Part shown: positions 29,501 to 38,649 of the stretch, one piece after another
Layout of the letters: each line of letters opens with the position of its first letter
How positions within the stretch are numbered: position 1 is the first letter of the stretch
From: Rhodococcoides corynebacterioides NBRC 14404
GTDB lineage: Bacteria; Actinomycetota; Actinomycetes; Mycobacteriales; Mycobacteriaceae
Assembly (NCBI RefSeq): GCF_001894765.1
Contig: NZ_BCWV01000002.1
Location: 806,001 to 870,000 of the forward strand
Direction: 5' to 3'
Length of the DNA: 64,000 bases
The notes under the pieces: model-generated
Seen by the model: the letters and a program-made list of their open reading frames with translations, nothing else
What the model was told of the DNA's origin: nothing
The model's database searches: none
Translations under genes and position numbers: made by a program

Positions 29501-32500
29501 AACCGGCACGCGACCGACCGGGACGGTGAGGTCGCCCGCCATCGCGTCGACGACGGCGACGACCCGCTCGAGCAGCGCGGTCGCCGTGGCGCGGTCGTAG
29601 AGGTCGACGGCATAGGTGAGGTCCAGGCGCAGGGGTGCGCCGGGGGACTCGTCGATCACCAGCTCGAGGTCGTACTTGGCGCGGCCGGCGTCGAGGGGGA
29701 ACGGTTCGAGGACGACGTCACCGACGGCCGTGCGCAGGTCGGGGGTGGTGCGCGTGGTGATCATGACGTCGAAGAGTGGGTGTCGGCCCGGCAGCCGCGG
29801 CGGGTCGACGGCGTCGATGAGCGTCTCGAACGGCAGGTCGGCCCGGGTGAGGGCGTCGAGGTCGGTCGCGCGGACGGCGGCGAGGTGCTCGCCGAGGGTG
29901 CGGTCGCCGGAGGTGGCGGTGCGCAACACCACCGAGTTGACGAACATGCCCAGGACGCCGTCGAGGTCCGCGTGGCCGCGTCCGGCGACGGCGGTGCCGA
30001 CGGCGACGTCGTCCCCGGCGCCGAGTCCACGCAGAACGAGGACCAGGGCGGCGTGCACGACCATGAACCGCGAGGTGCCGGTGCGGGTGGTGAGGGCGTC
30101 GAGTGCTGCGAGTCGCCGATCCCCCATCGGGGCGGACACCACGCTGCCGCGACCGGTCGGGACGAGGGGACGGGGCCGATCGGCACCGAGTCCGGACGGC
30201 GTCGGGAGGTCGGCCACCGTGCGGGTCCACCAGGTGAGCAACGACGAGATGCGGGAGGTGGGATCGTCCGTCGATCCGAGTTCCCGTCGCTGCCACGCCG
30301 AGGCGTCGGCGTACTGCACGGCCGGAGCCGGCCATGCGGGAGCGGTGCCGACGACGCGCGCGAGGTACGCCGTCGCCAGGTCGGCGGCGAGGACGCCGAG
30401 CGACCACCCGTCGACGCAGATGTGGTGCAGCACCACGGCGAGAACGTGTCGGTCGGGCTCGGACCGGACGCGGACGATGCGTGCGCGCAACGGCAGATCC
30501 GCCGCGAGGTCGAAGGGCGTGGCCGTGGCGGGCCCCAGGGCGGCGGTGACCTCGGCGGCACGGTCCACCTCGACGTCGTCGATGTCGAGCAGGTCGGTGA
30601 TCTCGGCAGCGTCTCGCACGACCTGCATCGGTCCGGTCTCGCCGTCGGCGGGAGCTCGGAACACGGTACGCAGGGATTCGTGCCGCGCGACCACGTCTCG
30701 CAGCGCCTCGCGGGCCGCGTCGGCGTCGAACGGTCCGGTGATCTGCAGGGCCAGGGGAACGTGGTACGTCGACGACGGGTGGAACTGCTCGATCCACCAC
30801 AGACCGCGCTGCGCGGCCGACGCCGGTGTCGGATTTTCCCGGTCGCCGCGGCGCGGGCCCGGTCGCCGGTCGTCCGTGACGGGCTCGTCGTCGAGCCGCC
30901 GCGCGAGGCGCTCGACCGTGGCGAGGGTGAAGACGTCGCGGACGCCGACGGTGCGGCCCGACCGTTCCGTCAACTGCGCCGCGAGTCGCGTCGCCAGCAG
31001 CGAGTTCCCGCCCAGTTCGAAGAAGTGATCGGTGGCGGCCACGTCCTTCAGGTCCAGGATCTCGCCGACCACCTCGGCGACCAGAATCTCTCGCTGTGTC
31101 TCGGGCTGCCTCGTCACCGCGGTGTCGCGGGCGCGCGGCGCGGGGAGTCGCTTGCGGTCGATCTTGCCGTTCACGCCCAACGGCATGCGGTCCAGCACCG
31201 TCACCCGGTTGGGCAGCATGTACGGCGGCAGGATGCGGGCGACGGCGTCGAGGACGACGTCGGGATCGGGGTGCTCCGGACCCGCCGGACTGACGTAGGC
31301 CTCGAGCGTGCGGCGCGCTCCGACGCCGTGGACGATCGCCGCGGAGTCGCCCACGTGCGGGGCCGTCCTCAGGGCCTCCTCGATCTCGCCGAGTTCGATC
31401 CGGAAGCCGCGGACCTTGACCTGGTGGTCCCGGCGGCCGAGGTGGACGAGCGTGTCGCGGGCGGTGCGCCGCACCAGATCACCGGTGCGGTAGAGGCGGG
31501 CGCCGGATTCGAACGGGTCGGCGACGAAGCGCTCGGCGGTCAGCGCCGACCGCCCCAGATAGCCACGGGCCACCCCACCGCCGCCGATGTACAGCTCACC
31601 GACGCAGCCGGGGGCGACCGGACGGAGTGCGGCGTCGAGGACCACCGCCCGAACACCGGGGAACGGGGCGCCCAGCTCGACCTCGCGGCCGGCCTGCAAC
31701 TCGCCGAAGGTGACGGCGACCGTGGTCTCCGTCGGCCCGTAGACGTTCACCATGCGGCGACCGGGACTCCACTCGTCCACCAGACTGCCCGGCACGGCGT
31801 CGCCGCCGACCCCGACGGCCGTCAGGACGCGCTGGTCCGTCATCGGCACGGTGGCCAGGGCCGACGGGGTGACGAAACCGGCGTCGACGTGGCCGGTCCG
31901 CAGGATTTCCGCCAGTTCCGTGCCCCCGTGGACTCCCGGGGGCACCACGACGAGCGTGCCGCCGGAGCCGAAGGCGAGGACCAGCTCGAGCACGGACGCG
32001 TCGAAGCCGGGGGAGACGAAGTGCATGACCCGTCGACCGGGTCGCAGACCGTGCGCGGCGATCGCTGCCGTCGCCATCGCGGCGAGGCCGCGGTGCGTCA
32101 CGCCCACACCCTTGGGAGTGCCGGTGCTGCCCGAGGTGTAGACGACGTAGGCCAGATGGTCGGGCCCCGGCCGCGTGGCGTCGGACAGGTCGGGTGCGCC
32201 CGCGGCCGTGGGCGTGGCCGCGGGGACGGTCACCCACTGCACCCCGGAGGGCAGTTCGTCGACGAGGTCGGGCGAGGTGATGCCCACCGCGGCGCCGCAG
32301 TCGGCGACGATGGTGGCGATGCGATCGGCGGGCAGCGAGGGATCGACGGGAACGTGCACACCGCCGGACCGGGCCACGGCATGCACGGCGGTCACCGACA
32401 GGTGCGACCGTGGCAGGACCGACACCACCGGCACGTCGGGACCGACGCCCAGATCGAGCAGCGTGCGGGCCAGTGCATCGGACCGGCTCCGCAACTCGAG

Positions 32501-34045
32501 GCGGGTCAGCGAGACCCGGCCGTCGACGACGGCGAGGCCGCGGGCGTCCACGGTGTCGGCGCGGGAGAGCAGATCCGCGAACGTCGCGAACGCGGGTGGG
32601 ACCGCCCGCGGCGTCGACCACGCGAGGGCGACGGGCTCCCCGTCGCCGAGCATGGGCAGCGAGCGCACCTCGGTCTCGGCGTCGCTCGTGCAGAACTCCA
32701 CGAGGAACCGCGCGAAGCGCTCGCTGTGCAGCACCAGGTCGTCCGCCGTGTACAGCGCCGGGTTGGCCTCGAGGTCGACGCGCAGCCGCCCGGTGGCGCG
32801 GTTCTCGTGCACGGTGACGGCGATGTCGGCCGTCGGCCCGGACGTGAGCAGGTCGAGATCGGCCGGTACGTCCCCGAGCACGATGCGCTCGCCGAACAGC
32901 ATGAGATTGATGGTGGGTCCGAGCGTCACCCCCGTGAGGCCGAGCAGATCCGCGATCTCGGAAGCGGGGAGCAGTTGGTGCCGCAGGGCGCCGCTGACCC
33001 GGTGTCCGGTCTCGGTGATCACCTCGCCCACGGTGCGTCCACCGCCGCACGTCACCCCGACGGGAACCGCGTTGGCCGTCATGCACGCGGACTCCCGCAT
33101 CCACGACGTCACCCGTGCCGCCATCGGCAGGGTCACCACCACGTCCGCGGAGTCCGTCGCGCGGGCCAGGAACGTCGCGAACGCCGCCGTCACGACGACG
33201 CCGAGCGTGGTGGAGAAGCGGTTCACCGCGTCGCGAACCGCGCGGTCGGCCGCGGTGCCCAGGAGGGTGTCGCACCGGTGGTTGTAGGCCGACGGCGGCG
33301 CGGTGCGACCGGCGAGCGACACCGGATCGCCCAGGGTGGGTCCGACGCCGGCCCAGTAGGTCCGGTCCTTCGCGTGTCGAGGCGAGGATCGGTAGGCCCG
33401 TTCGGCCTCGACGAACGCACGGGGGTGGCGGGCGCGGGACGGGGGTGGCGTCCGTCCCGCGAGGAGGGCGTTGTAGACCTCCGACGTGCGCGCGGCGGCC
33501 ACGGTGGCGCCGTACCCGTCGATGGCGACGTGATGACCGCGGGCGTACCAGTAGTGGTGGTTCGGGCCGAGGGTGATGATCGCCGTGTAGCCGAGCGATT
33601 CGGTGTACATGTCCACCGGGCGGGTGAACTCGGTCATCAGCTCCGCCGCCGCCTCGGCGGGATCGGGCTCGTCGCGGACGTCGATGTGATCGAGATCCAT
33701 GTCCATGACCGCATGGTCGAGGCGTTGACGCACCGTGGGAGTGGGTGGGTTCGTGCCGTCGGACCCGGAAGCCCCGGAAGCGTCACCGTCGGTGACGAGC
33801 GTGGTGAGCATCGACCCCGTGTCGACGGTGGCGATGCGCATGGCGCGCTCGAGCAGCTCGATGTCGACGGCGCCACGGATCTCCATGTAGTGCGCGACCG
33901 CGAAGGTGACGTCGGGGTTGAGCTCCTGCAGCAACCACATGTCGCGCTGTGCCGTCGTCAGTTCGAAGGTCTCCTCGAACTCGGCGTCGGGCTCGTCGGG
34001 CCACTCGCTCGGCGCGCGGTCGACTCCCGGCCCACCCTCCGTCAT
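23513..34045 (-). CDS. Trimodular non-ribosomal peptide synthetase, C-A-T-C-A-T-C-A-T-TE
   Basis: A 3510-aa NRPS with three complete modules and a terminal thioesterase. The three C domains have active HHxxxDG motifs: HHVAIDG near residue 170, HHICVDG near 1206 and HHIAADG near 2272. The A domains have core A3 motifs near 634, 1687 and 2738 and an A10 Lys each (NGKIDR, VGKVDR, HGKVDR). Carrier serines are in GGNSLLA (about 1012), GGTSLSA (about 2075) and GGNSLAA (about 3146). The TE has GWSLGG near 3332 and a late catalytic His. The protein begins with a C domain, so an acyl or other donor is probably attached first. No epimerase, methylation or oxidation domain is present. It predicts a three-residue product; no MbtH, PKS or tailoring gene is nearby. 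ATG 34045 has GGGGGGAAG upstream; a GTG at 34075 is the alternative. Confidence 0.95.
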   Translation of the reverse strand: MTEGGPGVDRAPSEWPDEPDAEFEETFELTTAQRDMWLLQELNPDVTFAVAHYMEIRGAVDIELLERAMRIATVDTGSMLTTLVTDGDASGASGSDGTNPPTPTVRQRLDHAVMDMDLDHIDVRDEPDPAEAAAELMTEFTRPVDMYTESLGYTAIITLGPNHHYWYARGHHVAIDGYGATVAAARTSEVYNALLAGRTPPPSRARHPRAFVEAERAYRSSPRHAKDRTYWAGVGPTLGDPVSLAGRTAPPSAYNHRCDTLLGTAADRAVRDAVNRFSTTLGVVVTAAFATFLARATDSADVVVTLPMAARVTSWMRESACMTANAVPVGVTCGGGRTVGEVITETGHRVSGALRHQLLPASEIADLLGLTGVTLGPTINLMLFGERIVLGDVPADLDLLTSGPTADIAVTVHENRATGRLRVDLEANPALYTADDLVLHSERFARFLVEFCTSDAETEVRSLPMLGDGEPVALAWSTPRAVPPAFATFADLLSRADTVDARGLAVVDGRVSLTRLELRSRSDALARTLLDLGVGPDVPVVSVLPRSHLSVTAVHAVARSGGVHVPVDPSLPADRIATIVADCGAAVGITSPDLVDELPSGVQWVTVPAATPTAAGAPDLSDATRPGPDHLAYVVYTSGSTGTPKGVGVTHRGLAAMATAAIAAHGLRPGRRVMHFVSPGFDASVLELVLAFGSGGTLVVVPPGVHGGTELAEILRTGHVDAGFVTPSALATVPMTDQRVLTAVGVGGDAVPGSLVDEWSPGRRMVNVYGPTETTVAVTFGELQAGREVELGAPFPGVRAVVLDAALRPVAPGCVGELYIGGGGVARGYLGRSALTAERFVADPFESGARLYRTGDLVRRTARDTLVHLGRRDHQVKVRGFRIELGEIEEALRTAPHVGDSAAIVHGVGARRTLEAYVSPAGPEHPDPDVVLDAVARILPPYMLPNRVTVLDRMPLGVNGKIDRKRLPAPRARDTAVTRQPETQREILVAEVVGEILDLKDVAATDHFFELGGNSLLATRLAAQLTERSGRTVGVRDVFTLATVERLARRLDDEPVTDDRRPGPRRGDRENPTPASAAQRGLWWIEQFHPSSTYHVPLALQITGPFDADAAREALRDVVARHESLRTVFRAPADGETGPMQVVRDAAEITDLLDIDDVEVDRAAEVTAALGPATATPFDLAADLPLRARIVRVRSEPDRHVLAVVLHHICVDGWSLGVLAADLATAYLARVVGTAPAWPAPAVQYADASAWQRRELGSTDDPTSRISSLLTWWTRTVADLPTPSGLGADRPRPLVPTGRGSVVSAPMGDRRLAALDALTTRTGTSRFMVVHAALVLVLRGLGAGDDVAVGTAVAGRGHADLDGVLGMFVNSVVLRTATSGDRTLGEHLAAVRATDLDALTRADLPFETLIDAVDPPRLPGRHPLFDVMITTRTTPDLRTAVGDVVLEPFPLDAGRAKYDLELVIDESPGAPLRLDLTYAVDLYDRATATALLERVVAVVDAMAGDLTVPVGRVPVLLPHEIAATVPMRSPEREPRPVGVEWTLDALVRRHAALTPDAIAVVEGSRRTTYAELDAMVQRGAARLLDNGVSADSRVIGLVRRSTESVAAVLAVARAGGGIVPVDPDYPADRRAFMVRDSKTLHAVCSDPADVPSDGFLWTTTEGLLSADAVPAARGAVTVPLDCTAYVTYTSGTTGRPKGVQVTRRAFANITRELVRAYRADAAARVLAFASPSFDASMLELGLAFGAGAALVIVPAGVVGGDELASIIDEHAVTHAFLTPSVLSTLPAGDGPLRRPVVLGIGGENFGADLLAEWGPGRRIVDIYGPTESTICSHAPHLAGTEVSIGLPVSGVRATVLGRDLVPVPPGTEGELHLAGVQLARGYLDRPALTAARFVADPFGPPGSRMYRTGDLAVWRSTEHGRPDVRITGRSDFQVKIRGQRIEPGEIDAVLTEAPGVAGAVTVTAPGPAGETVLVSFVHPAPGGSAADIDVAQVVAVARRGLPRHMVPTAVVPVDALPLTPVGKVDRAALPMPDALDAATVHRDPATPDEKVVADVLATVLGRDRIGVDDDFFALGGTSLSATVFTAALTERTGVRVPVRAVFEHPTVAGLAALDELAGIGSTTATRPVLDPPDRPASVPLSSAQLAMWFANRTPAASAYVIVSGLAVTGPLDDRAVIASLNDVVARHESLRTVYPTVGGVPTHRVLDAVDVPVRVVDVSGGPEIESGPLGEHPDVHAALTALSERPLDLADGPVVRACIVHLAADRHVVGVAVHHIAADGESIVPLTGDLMQAYAARTSGTAPQWTRPPVQYIDHLLARRAALEPTRAAASLDWWRTRLAGIAPEHAVRPDLPRPDRTSGRAESVTVTLSASTRRAVQALATQHRATEFMVIHAALAAVVAAESRTDTETGHVDVVIGTPHAGRHAAGLETMVGMAVETVVLRTAVDRTSSFAETVDAVRDADLDALDHAETSFDDVVAALDPPRHPARHPVVQIMLSVRPDPPVHVELGEQTVSALPIAPRFSAFDLVVTVIARRDGGADVEVTFSRELFLPATAGRLAAAVRDVLVRGTSTPATAVGELAAAPVERGSTLADLLVAAASDRPHRPAVSASDGHRTYAELLASADALAARLRAAGAGPGEVVAVAMGRSAASVTAFWGVALSGAAVLPVDPTYPRERLQYVLGDASPVLGLTRAVDAVSLPDSVTWWSLDSSGVPVDGDGSVPAAVSARPARMDDVAYLIYTSGTTGRPKPVAVPHRGLDRFAATLRTTFDTDHRSRVLHVASPGFDAAVLELLLAVGSGAATVVAPPYAFAGSALATAIDRERVDTVFLTPAALALLDPASVPTVRTVGTGGEALPAAVAETWAATHRLVNAYGPSETTVAATMGVQRPGAAPHIGTPVAGTETRVLGPTLAAVTDGETGELYVAGPGLARGYPGRPGATAARFVADPAGPSGSRMYRTGDLVRTRPAVGRAPRVLEILGRSDAQTKIRGVRIEPAEVEAVLTGHPAVLGAAVLVEAGADGSVLVAHVCAPGADETSIRDHAAAALPRTHLPGRIVLHDRLPLTTHGKVDRVALRAVGAAVPEKSVPDEVSVTVPAPVSASVSAPVSAPVSDDGLGLESMLRAAFAEVLGVDDVPADADFFALGGNSLAAVRVLDLVRDRIGDRVNPDAVDVTWFFDAATPASLSARLQEAIVLDDGIDTREREAVTPPPVPAAVTPQPTPGPAAGSHHRAPRRASRSAPAGTSWDVVLPLRSGADDVAPLVCVHPAVGLSWSYAGLLPHLDPSVPVMGLQARGIATPAPEPASLGEMARDYVNVVRSEFPSGPYRLLGWSLGGLLAHAMAVEFEKLGEDVDLIVLDAYPIPADMPRTEMTVAALVRDFVPLDAEVPDDLDVEGAIELIRGVGGPTAHLDADRMRRLHARYRLFVDLGHAHTPDRFGGDLQVFSASVTSVTSSGADTGLGPWAWRPHVAGSITDTPVDVAHNAMGSAEALAVVARRLGGFRSATVGTR
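24707..24754 (-). repeat. Four 12-bp tandem repeats in the NRPS A3-T3 linker
   Basis: Four direct copies of a 12-bp unit (plus strand GGACACCGGCGC, third copy with one change) encode a repetitive linker of the SAPVSAPV type. They lie between the third adenylation domain and its carrier domain. The period is a multiple of three, so copy-number change would keep the frame. Confidence 0.85.
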
Positions 34046-34101
34046 CGACTTCCCCCCGGCGCTCGCGATCGACACAGCACGGCGGGCGCGCTGCGAACCT
34101 C

Positions 34102-34107
34102 ACGCTA
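34102..34107 (-). promoter_or_regulatory. Candidate NRPS -10 box
   Basis: TAGCGT on the minus strand, 56 nt before ATG 34045 and 26 nt before the alternative GTG 34075. No well-spaced -35 box was found. Two inverted repeats lie just upstream of it. Confidence 0.3.
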
Positions 34108-34129
34108 ACAAACCGGAAGACTGCTTCAT

Positions 34130-34146
34130 GGACAATAAGACTGTCC
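34130..34146. promoter_or_regulatory. Inverted repeat upstream of the NRPS gene
   Basis: GGACA (34130-34134) and TGTCC (34142-34146) flank a 7-nt centre. It lies about 23 nt upstream of the candidate -10 box, where a regulator could control the NRPS-exporter operon. No cognate regulator gene is adjacent. Confidence 0.35.
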
Positions 34147-34156
34147 CGGAGTACGG

Positions 34157-34174
34157 TCTGTGACGTGTGACAGA
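34157..34174. promoter_or_regulatory. Second inverted repeat upstream of the NRPS gene
   Basis: TCTGT (34157-34161) and ACAGA (34170-34174) form an 18-bp near-palindrome, TCTGTGACGTGTGACAGA, resembling dimeric regulator sites of the TetR or GntR kind. Only 10 nt separate it from the first inverted repeat. Confidence 0.35.
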
Positions 34175-34213
34175 TCGGTACGACCGGAACGGGACGTCGA
34201 TGTCGGCGCGGTG

Positions 34214-34276
34214 CCGATGAACCGAGTGAATCCGCCGATGAACCGAGTGAATCCGCCGATGGACCGAGTGAATACT
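34214..34276. repeat. Three 21-bp tandem repeats between metX and the NRPS gene
   Basis: Units start at 34214, 34235 and 34256, each built around CCGATGAACCGAGTGAAT. The first two are identical and the third differs at four positions. The array begins at the end of metX (stop at 34276-34278) and lies in its 3' region before the NRPS gene. Function unknown; the pattern is VNTR-like. Confidence 0.85.
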
Positions 34277-35439
34277 CAGCGGGGCGACGGTGCGGAGGAC
34301 AGCGCCTCGTCCGCCAACGCCATCGTGGCGATCAACAACGTGGAGACCGCGTCCGGCTCGGTGAGGAATCCGTCGTGGCCGTCGCGCGACTCGATGATGC
34401 GCAGCCCGTCGCACGACGGGATCAGGTCGGCGATCTCCTGCTGCTGGCGAAGCGGGTAGAGCCGGTCGGAGTCGACGCCGGCCACCACGACCGGTGTTCG
34501 TACGGAGCGCAGGGCGGCGTCCACTCCGCCGCGCCCGCGGCCGACGTCGTGACGATTCATGGCCTCGGTGAGCACCGCGTAGCTTCCGGCGTCGAATCGA
34601 CGGACCAGTTTGTCGGCCTGATGCTCGAGATAGCTCTGCACCGCGTAGCGCCCCCCGTCGCGCGCGTCCTCGTTGCTCTGCGAGGAGTTGCCGAAGCGCG
34701 TGTCGAGTTCGTGTTCCGTCCGGTAGGTCAGATGGGCGATGCGCCGCGCGATCGCGAGGCCGTGCTCGGGCGCGGTGCCCGCGGCGAGGTAGTCGCCGCC
34801 GTGCCAGTCGCGATCCCCGGTGATCGCGGCGATCTGGGTGGTCTGGGTGCCGATCTGGTCCGCCGAGGCACGGGCGCCGACGGCGAGAACGAGAGCGGCG
34901 GCGACGCGGTCCGGATGCCCGACCACCCATTCGAGCGTCCGCATTCCGCCCATCGAGCCACCGACCACCGCGGCGAAGCGGTCGACGCCGACCACGTCCG
35001 CGAAGAGGCGCTCCGCCTCGACCTGGTCACGGATCGAGATCGCCGGGAAGCGTGACCCCCAGAAGCCGCCGTCGGGATGCGGAGACGACGGGCCGGTGCT
35101 GCCCGAACAGCCACCGAGAACGTTGGTGGCGACGACGCACCACCGGTCGGTGTCCAGCGGCGCACCCGGCCCGACCATCCCGGTCCACCACCCGGGGGAC
35201 AGGTGACCGTCGCCGGCCGGCCCGGTGACGTGGGAGTCGCCGGTCAGCGCGTGCTCGACCAGGACGACGTTGGACCGGTCGGCGTTCGTCTCGCCCCATC
35301 GCTGGACGGCGAGAACCACGTCGGGAACGACGGTCCCGCTCTCGAGGACGACGTCGCCGACGGGAACGAGACCCACCTGCCCGTCCGGCGGCGGCAGGGT
35401 CGCCGCCGGACGAGCAGGTGATCGAACATCGAGTGTCAA
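34276..35439 (-). CDS. metX: Homoserine O-acetyltransferase MetX
   Basis: A 387-aa alpha/beta-hydrolase-fold acyltransferase that acetylates L-homoserine with acetyl-CoA for methionine synthesis. Diagnostic motifs are [14 protein letters not shown], the nucleophile [12 protein letters not shown] and the C-terminal catalytic SRDGHDGFL. The only start fitting the family N-terminus is TTG 35439, which forms a TTGA overlap with the metY stop, so translation is probably coupled to metY. The product is the substrate of MetY. Expression is expected to depend on the SAM-IV riboswitch far upstream. Confidence 0.93.
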   Translation of the reverse strand: MTLDVRSPARPAATLPPPDGQVGLVPVGDVVLESGTVVPDVVLAVQRWGETNADRSNVVLVEHALTGDSHVTGPAGDGHLSPGWWTGMVGPGAPLDTDRWCVVATNVLGGCSGSTGPSSPHPDGGFWGSRFPAISIRDQVEAERLFADVVGVDRFAAVVGGSMGGMRTLEWVVGHPDRVAAALVLAVGARASADQIGTQTTQIAAITGDRDWHGGDYLAAGTAPEHGLAIARRIAHLTYRTEHELDTRFGNSSQSNEDARDGGRYAVQSYLEHQADKLVRRFDAGSYAVLTEAMNRHDVGRGRGGVDAALRSVRTPVVVAGVDSDRLYPLRQQQEIADLIPSCDGLRIIESRDGHDGFLTEPDAVSTLLIATMALADEALSSAPSPR

Positions 35440-36785
35440 GAGGCGGCCCGGAAACCCTTCTCCAGATCGGCGAGGATGTCGTCCAGCCCCTCGATACCCA
35501 CGGCCAGGCGAACCAGGCCGGGCGTGACGCCGGACGCCAGCTGCTCCTCGGGAGTCAGCTGCGAGTGCGTCGTCGACGCCGGGTGGATGACGAGGGAGCG
35601 CACGTCACCGATGTTAGCGACATGGCTGTGCAGTTCCAGCGCGTCGACGAAGCGCTTGCCCGCGTCGATCCCGCCGGCCAACTCGAAGGCCACGATGGCG
35701 CCGGCGCCGCGCGGCGCCAGTTCGCGGCCTCGCTGGTACCAGGGGGACGACTCGAGGCCGGCGTAGGCCACCGAGGTGACCTCGGAGCGACCCTCCAGGA
35801 ACGTCGCGACGGCGGTCGCGTTCTGCACGTGCCGTTCCATCCGAAGGCTCAGCGTCTCGATGCCCTGCCCGATGAGGAAGGCGTTGAACGGCGAGACGGC
35901 CGCCCCGAGATCGCGGAGCAACTGCACGCGGGCCTTGAGGGCGTACGCGGGCGCGCCCAGATCGGCGAAGACCACGCCGTGGTAGCTGGGGTCGGGCGTC
36001 GTGAAGTTCGCGAACCGGCCCTGCGTCCAGTCGAAGGTGCCGCCGTCGACGATGACGCCGGCGATGGCGGTGCCGTGGCCGCCGAGGTACTTCGTCGCGG
36101 AGTGGACGACGATGTCCGCGCCGTGCTTCAGCGGCTGGATGAGATACGGGGTCGCGACGGTGTTGTCGACGATCAGCGGGATGCCGTGCCGGTGCGCGAC
36201 CTCGGAAACGCCGGGGATGTCGAAGATGTCGTTCTTCGGGTTCGAGATGGTCTCCCCGTAGAACGCCTTGGTCTCCGGCCGAACCTCGCGTTCCCAGGAG
36301 GCGGGGTCGTCCGGATCCTCCACGAAGGACACGGTGATACCGAGCTTCGGGAGGGTGTAGTGGAAGAGGTTGTACGTCCCGCCGTACAGGCGGGGGCTCG
36401 ACACCACGTGATCGCCGGACTCGGCGATGTTGAGGATCGCGAGGGATTCCGCGGCCTGACCCGAGGACACGAGCAGTGCCGCGACGCCGCCCTCGAGGGA
36501 CGCGATGCGCTGCTCGACGACGTCCTGCGTCGGGTTCATGATGCGGGTGTAGATGTTGCCGGGCTCGGCCAGGCCGAACAGCGCCGCGGCGTGGTCGGTG
36601 CTGTCGAAGGTGTACGACGTGGTCTGGTAGATCGGCAGGGCACGGGCGTGGGTGGTGACGTCGGGGACCTGGCCGACGTGGACCTGCTTGGTCTCGAAGC
36701 TCCAGTTCAGAGCCGGATCCTCGACGGGGGCGCCGGTGGCGTCGACGACGTCGGTACCGGTGGCATCGGGAGTCTGGTCGGTCAT
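35436..36785 (-). CDS. metY: O-acetylhomoserine sulfhydrylase MetY
   Basis: A 449-aa PLP enzyme of the Cys/Met metabolism family that makes homocysteine from O-acetylhomoserine and sulfide. Motifs include [31 protein letters not shown], and the PLP-binding Lys in [13 protein letters not shown]. The C-terminus has the usual [17 protein letters not shown] 36785 is preceded by GAGGAG, 11 nt away. It is the first gene of the metY-metX operon behind a long leader with a SAM-IV riboswitch. Alternative substrates such as O-succinylhomoserine cannot be excluded, but the adjacent metX supports the acetyl route. Confidence 0.94.
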   Translation of the reverse strand: MTDQTPDATGTDVVDATGAPVEDPALNWSFETKQVHVGQVPDVTTHARALPIYQTTSYTFDSTDHAAALFGLAEPGNIYTRIMNPTQDVVEQRIASLEGGVAALLVSSGQAAESLAILNIAESGDHVVSSPRLYGGTYNLFHYTLPKLGITVSFVEDPDDPASWEREVRPETKAFYGETISNPKNDIFDIPGVSEVAHRHGIPLIVDNTVATPYLIQPLKHGADIVVHSATKYLGGHGTAIAGVIVDGGTFDWTQGRFANFTTPDPSYHGVVFADLGAPAYALKARVQLLRDLGAAVSPFNAFLIGQGIETLSLRMERHVQNATAVATFLEGRSEVTSVAYAGLESSPWYQRGRELAPRGAGAIVAFELAGGIDAGKRFVDALELHSHVANIGDVRSLVIHPASTTHSQLTPEEQLASGVTPGLVRLAVGIEGLDDILADLEKGFRAAS

Positions 36786-36921
36786 GTGTTCTCGTGCTCC
36801 TCGTGAAGGACGTGCTGGGTGGGCGACTCGCCTCGGCAGACACTGCGGCCGCGGGGCGAATCGGGCACCCGTGAGCAGACCGCGGAGGCGAACCGAATTC
36901 GTGGGAACGAAAAGTCGGGGC

Positions 36922-36942
36922 CTATCGCGGACTACGACACAT
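36922..36942 (-). CDS. Candidate six-codon leader ORF with a Cys codon (MCRSPR)
   Basis: ATG 36942 is preceded by a perfect GGAGG 7 nt upstream and reads MCRSPR before TAG. It lies between the SAM-IV riboswitch and metY. The binding site and start region (GGAG-GTA-CTCC) can self-pair. Cys-containing short upstream ORFs control sulfur genes in mycobacteria, so a cysteine-sensing role is conceivable, but with one Cys codon this is only an inference. Confidence 0.4.
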   Translation of the reverse strand: MCRSPR

Positions 36943-36958
36943 GGGAGTACCTCCGAGG

Positions 36959-36978
36959 GGCCACCGTGCTCGGTGGCC
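36959..36978 (-). terminator. Hairpin in the metY leader, possible expression platform
   Basis: GGCCACCG-AGCA-CGGTGGCC (minus strand) is a perfect 8-bp stem with a 4-nt loop, located after the SAM-IV aptamer and just before the leader ORF binding site. There is no U-tract. It could be an intrinsic terminator of the GC-rich actinobacterial kind or part of the riboswitch switching structure. Confidence 0.4.
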
Positions 36979-37029
36979 GGTCGCGGACCGGCGGTGCCGG
37001 CCCTTGTCGGTGGGCCCGAGAACACGGAC

Positions 37030-37157
37030 CCGCGCTTGCCATCGACCGTCGCGCGTGTTGCGCGGGGCCGAGTAACCCGGTCATCACCCGGGGCACCCCA
37101 CCGCGGCTGGAGGGTTGCCGGCCAGCTAGCCGGGGCTGACAGCTGGCGCTCATGACC
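37030..37157 (-). ncRNA. SAM-IV riboswitch
   Basis: The minus-strand sequence fits the SAM-IV aptamer. P1 pairs GGTCAT (37157-37152) with ATGACC (37084-37079). P2 pairs CCAGC with GCTGG. The core contains CCGGCAACCCTCC, and GGTGGGGTGCCCCGG forms P3. Downstream sequence ending GGCAAGCGCGGGTCC fits the extra pseudoknot part of this class. SAM-IV is known from actinobacteria upstream of methionine genes. It should reduce metY-metX expression when S-adenosylmethionine is abundant. The 3' boundary is approximate. Confidence 0.9.
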
Positions 37158-37166
37158 TTGTCGCAA

Positions 37167-37172
37167 ATCGTA
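37167..37172 (-). promoter_or_regulatory. -10 box for the riboswitch-metY-metX transcript
   Basis: TACGAT on the minus strand ends 9 nt before the P1 stem of the SAM-IV aptamer, so the transcript would begin almost exactly at the aptamer. No strong -35 box is visible. Confidence 0.55.
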
Positions 37173-37376
37173 GCGGGTGTGCCGGTGCGGTGTCCCGCAC
37201 CACCCCCGCTGCGGTGAGGGTGCGCCATCTCACGGTCCTTCGACTGGCGAACGACCGGAGTCGGCGAGCACACTGGTCGCTTCCGATCCACACGGTCGTG
37301 AGGGTCGTTCTGAATCGATCCAGCACCCGGTTCGGTCGACCCCGTTCACCCGACCCCGTCGAGAAGGACCGCTGCC

Positions 37377-38639
37377 ATGACACCCCCCTCCGTCGCCGTG
37401 CTGACGGCCGACGCGTTCCCGACGACCGACGTGGAGGCCGCGCGCTTCCGGCGGCGTCGCCGCACCGGCGCGATGCTCGCGTTGGCGCTCGGCGGGTTCG
37501 GCATCGGCACGACGGAGTTCGTGTCGATGGGCCTGCTTCCCGAGATGGCCACCAGCATGGCGGTGTCCGAGCCGACGGCGGGCCACCTCGTCTCCGCGTA
37601 CGCGCTCGGGGTGGTGGTCGGAGCGCCGCTCATCGCCGCGCTGGCCGCGCGGGTGCCGCGCCGGCTGCTGCTGCTCGCGCTGATGGTGGCGTTCACGGCG
37701 GGCAACCTCGGCACCGTCTTCGCGCCGAGCTTCCACGAACTGATGGCGTCCCGATTCGTCGCCGGCCTCCCGCACGGGGCCTACTTCGGCGTCGCCGCCC
37801 TGGTGGCCGCGCACCTCGCGGAGCCGGGCAAGCGCGCGCGGTCCGTCGCACTGGTGATGATGGGACTGTCGGTGGCCAACGTCGTGGGCGTGCCCGCGGC
37901 CACGTGGATGGGACAAGCCGTCGGGTGGCGCAGCGCGTTCGCCGTCGTCGCCGTGATCGGCGTGCTCACCGTCGCGGCGCTCGCCGTGTGGTTGCCGCGG
38001 CTCGATGCCATGCCGACCACCGACACCCGCACCGAGCTCGGGGCGTTCCGTCGCCCGCAGGTGCTGTTGACGCTGCTGGTGGGGATGGTCGGCTTCGGCG
38101 GCATGTTCGCCGTCTACACCTACATCGCGACGACGCTGACCGACGTGACCGGTCTGAGCAAGGCTGCGGTGCCTCTCGGCCTCGCGATCTACGGACTCGG
38201 CATGGTGGTGGGCAACTACCTCGGTGGGTGGTTGGCCGACCGCATGCTCGTGCGCGGACTGTTCGTCGCCATGACGGCGGTGGCGGTCGTGCTCGCAGGC
38301 TTCGTCGTGACCGCTCACCACCCGGTGACGGCCCTCGTCACGGTGTTCCTCATCGCCGCGGCCGGGTCGTCGATCGTGCCGGGGCTGCAGACGCGGCTGA
38401 TGGACGTCGCCGCCGACGCACAGACGCTGGCGGCGTCGATGAACCACGCGGCGTTCAACTTCGCCAACGCCCTCGGCGCGGCCGTGGGCGGCGCCGTCAT
38501 CGGAGCCGGACTGGGCTACACCGCGCCCGCCGCGGTCGGAGCGGGTCTCGCGGTGGCAGGACTGGTCGTCCTGAGCGTGTCGGTGACGCTGGACAAGCGC
38601 GCACGACCGGCCGCGGTCGTGTCCCCGGCCGCCCGTTAA
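37377..38639 (+). CDS. MFS transporter, DHA1/AraJ-type
   Basis: A 420-aa major facilitator protein with about 12 membrane segments. The first segment carries the AraJ/Cmx-type GFGIGTTEFVSMGLLP, followed by VSAYALGVVVGAPLIAALAAR and a loop motif FVAGLPHGAYFGVA. Such proteins export drugs, sugars or metabolites; the substrate is not readable. ATG 37377 has GAGAAGGAC upstream. It is divergent from the metY leader. Its TAA stop overlaps the -10 box of xthA. Confidence 0.87.
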   Translation: MTPPSVAVLTADAFPTTDVEAARFRRRRRTGAMLALALGGFGIGTTEFVSMGLLPEMATSMAVSEPTAGHLVSAYALGVVVGAPLIAALAARVPRRLLLLALMVAFTAGNLGTVFAPSFHELMASRFVAGLPHGAYFGVAALVAAHLAEPGKRARSVALVMMGLSVANVVGVPAATWMGQAVGWRSAFAVVAVIGVLTVAALAVWLPRLDAMPTTDTRTELGAFRRPQVLLTLLVGMVGFGGMFAVYTYIATTLTDVTGLSKAAVPLGLAIYGLGMVVGNYLGGWLADRMLVRGLFVAMTAVAVVLAGFVVTAHHPVTALVTVFLIAAAGSSIVPGLQTRLMDVAADAQTLAASMNHAAFNFANALGAAVGGAVIGAGLGYTAPAAVGAGLAVAGLVVLSVSVTLDKRARPAAVVSPAAR

Positions 38640-38642
38640 CCT
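38637..38642 (+). promoter_or_regulatory. Leaderless -10 box of xthA
   Basis: TAACCT lies 7 nt before GTG 38650 and overlaps the TAA stop of the MFS gene. It is identical in sequence and spacing to the kinase box at 4202-4207. Confidence 0.5.
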
Positions 38643-38649
38643 CGTCGCC

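Larger units (their letters stand above)
36786..37376. other. 591-nt intergenic region with metY leader and divergent promoters
   Basis: The only gene-free stretch over 300 nt. On the minus strand it holds, from high to low coordinates, the -10 box at 37167-37172, the SAM-IV riboswitch, GC-rich hairpins (CCGGTC-CGC-GACCGG and the stem at 36959-36978), a possible six-codon ORF, and about 135 nt of further leader before metY. On the plus strand the last 200 nt are the upstream region of the MFS gene, where only its ribosome binding site (GAGAAGGA) is clear. Confidence 0.7.

Noticed and set aside
26201-34108. Very long open frame of 2635 codons on the plus strand opposite the NRPS gene
   Set aside because: It mirrors the codon structure of the NRPS on the other strand, a normal effect of 70 percent GC. 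Its translation is Arg/Gly/Asp-rich without domains.
34099-34117. Possible IdeR (iron) box near GTTAGCG upstream of the NRPS gene
   Set aside because: Only about half of the 19 positions match the IdeR consensus and symmetry is poor, so a siderophore-type iron control is not supported.
34214-34276. Tandem array considered as a CRISPR remnant
   Set aside because: Units are contiguous 21-mers without spacers, and no cas genes are in the window.
34160-34459. ORF encoding MNRVNPP repeats across the 21-bp array
   Set aside because: It runs antisense into metX, has no convincing ribosome binding site, and its repeat peptide simply reflects the tandem DNA repeat.
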